DNA from: an uncultured Aliiroseovarius sp.
Lineage (GTDB): Bacteria > Pseudomonadota > Alphaproteobacteria > Rhodobacterales > Rhodobacteraceae
DNA: 25,560 nt
Direction of reading: 5' to 3'
Assembly (NCBI GenBank): GCA_938023895.1
Contig: CALJDH010000061.1
Coordinates: forward strand, 1-25,560
Within the stretch, counting starts at the first letter, position 1. Every line of letters begins with the position of its first letter. Below the pieces are notes generated by a model that saw nothing but the letters and a program-made list of their open reading frames with translations, made no database searches and was not told where the DNA came from. Both the position numbers and the translations under genes were made by a program. Shown piece by piece: positions 25,227 to 25,560 of this stretch.

Positions 25227-25560
25227 TCAAGGGTTGCTCAACTCGACGAGGTAGAACGGCGTGCGGTACTTGGCGCCGTCGAGGCTGAAGCGGCAGCCGT
25301 CGGCAGTCCGCTCCACGGGAACTTCAACCGGCGGTTGAGGCTTTCGGCCGCCGTGGTCCAGGGCAAAGACCCGACATCGCTCTGGCCGCTTCAGTTCGAT
25401 GGTGGCCACGACCGGTTCGAGAAGCTGTCGGGCCGCTTCGACTTTCTCCGGCTGACGAATCGTCTCCATGGTGACATCGTCCAGAACGGTTCCTTCCGGA
25501 TATAGCCGACCTAACGCCGTGATGATCAACGTCTTGGCGTTGGCAAGTGTTTCGTTGCGT
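25227..25560 (-). CDS. Unidentified protein, C-terminal part only (start outside window)
   Basis: The frame is open to the end of the window and encodes at least 111 residues, stopping with TGA at 25229-25227. The visible part begins RNETLANAKTL and contains LGRLYPEGTVLDDV, then EVPVERTADGCRFSLDGA and ends PFYLVELSNP. The predicted strand-rich end and closing LDGAKYRTPFYLVEL resemble the C-terminal beta-sandwich seen in some secreted glycosidases, but no family could be assigned. It is 52 bases upstream of the double SGNH gene on the same strand and so probably belongs to the same operon; the rest of the gene lies beyond 25560. Confidence 0.6.
   Translation of the reverse strand, partial: RNETLANAKTLIITALGRLYPEGTVLDDVTMETIRQPEKVEAARQLLEPVVATIELKRPERCRVFALDHGGRKPQPPVEVPVERTADGCRFSLDGAKYRTPFYLVELSNP

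Overview
The window looks like a moderately GC-rich chromosome segment from a planctomycete, probably of the Pirellulales type. This is inferred from the gene families: several exported Gfo/Idh/MocA oxidoreductases with twin-arginine signals, a large PQQ-like beta-propeller protein with a degenerate methyltransferase-like N-terminus, SGNH-like secreted proteins, and a short membrane-anchored unknown protein next to thiS-thiG. No rRNA, tRNA, CRISPR array or intact transposase was seen.

Left part (about 1-5293, + strand): the 3' portion of a molybdopterin oxidoreductase resembling tetrathionate reductase TtrA, then an 832-base stretch without a convincing gene but with two short repeats. Next come a 178-residue membrane-anchored unknown protein, a terminator-like hairpin, and the thiamine thiazole genes thiS and thiG. 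This strand converges on the rest of the window across a 363-base gap.

Right part (5657-25560, all - strand, so read from right to left): a carbohydrate-degradation gene cluster. In transcription order it holds the C-terminus of an unidentified protein running off the window, a 715-residue protein made of two SGNH-like units, a two-propeller GH43-like protein, a single-unit SGNH-like paralogue, the methyltransferase-like/PQQ-propeller protein, a modular GH26 protein (catalytic, Ig-like and F5/8 type C domains) and a GH106 alpha-L-rhamnosidase. After a 351-base gap come a GH5-like (clan GH-A) hydrolase, an aldo/keto reductase and two Gfo/Idh/MocA oxidoreductases. Two junctions have ATGA stop/start overlaps.

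The genes before the 351-base gap carry mainly Sec-type signals (hydrolases, esterase-like proteins, propeller). The four after it all carry twin-arginine signals (three nucleotide-dependent oxidoreductases and a GH-A hydrolase). A working inference is that the first set cleaves and de-esterifies a branched polysaccharide containing rhamnose and possibly mannose, arabinose or xylose, and the second set trims and redox-modifies the released sugars outside the cytoplasm. No transporter, SusC/SusD pair or regulator lies in the window, so the substrate and uptake route cannot be read here. The most unusual details are the SGNH tandem protein with one decayed half, the non-canonical active sites of the double GH43 protein, and a 20-codon leader-like ORF whose start region nearly duplicates the GH106 start region.
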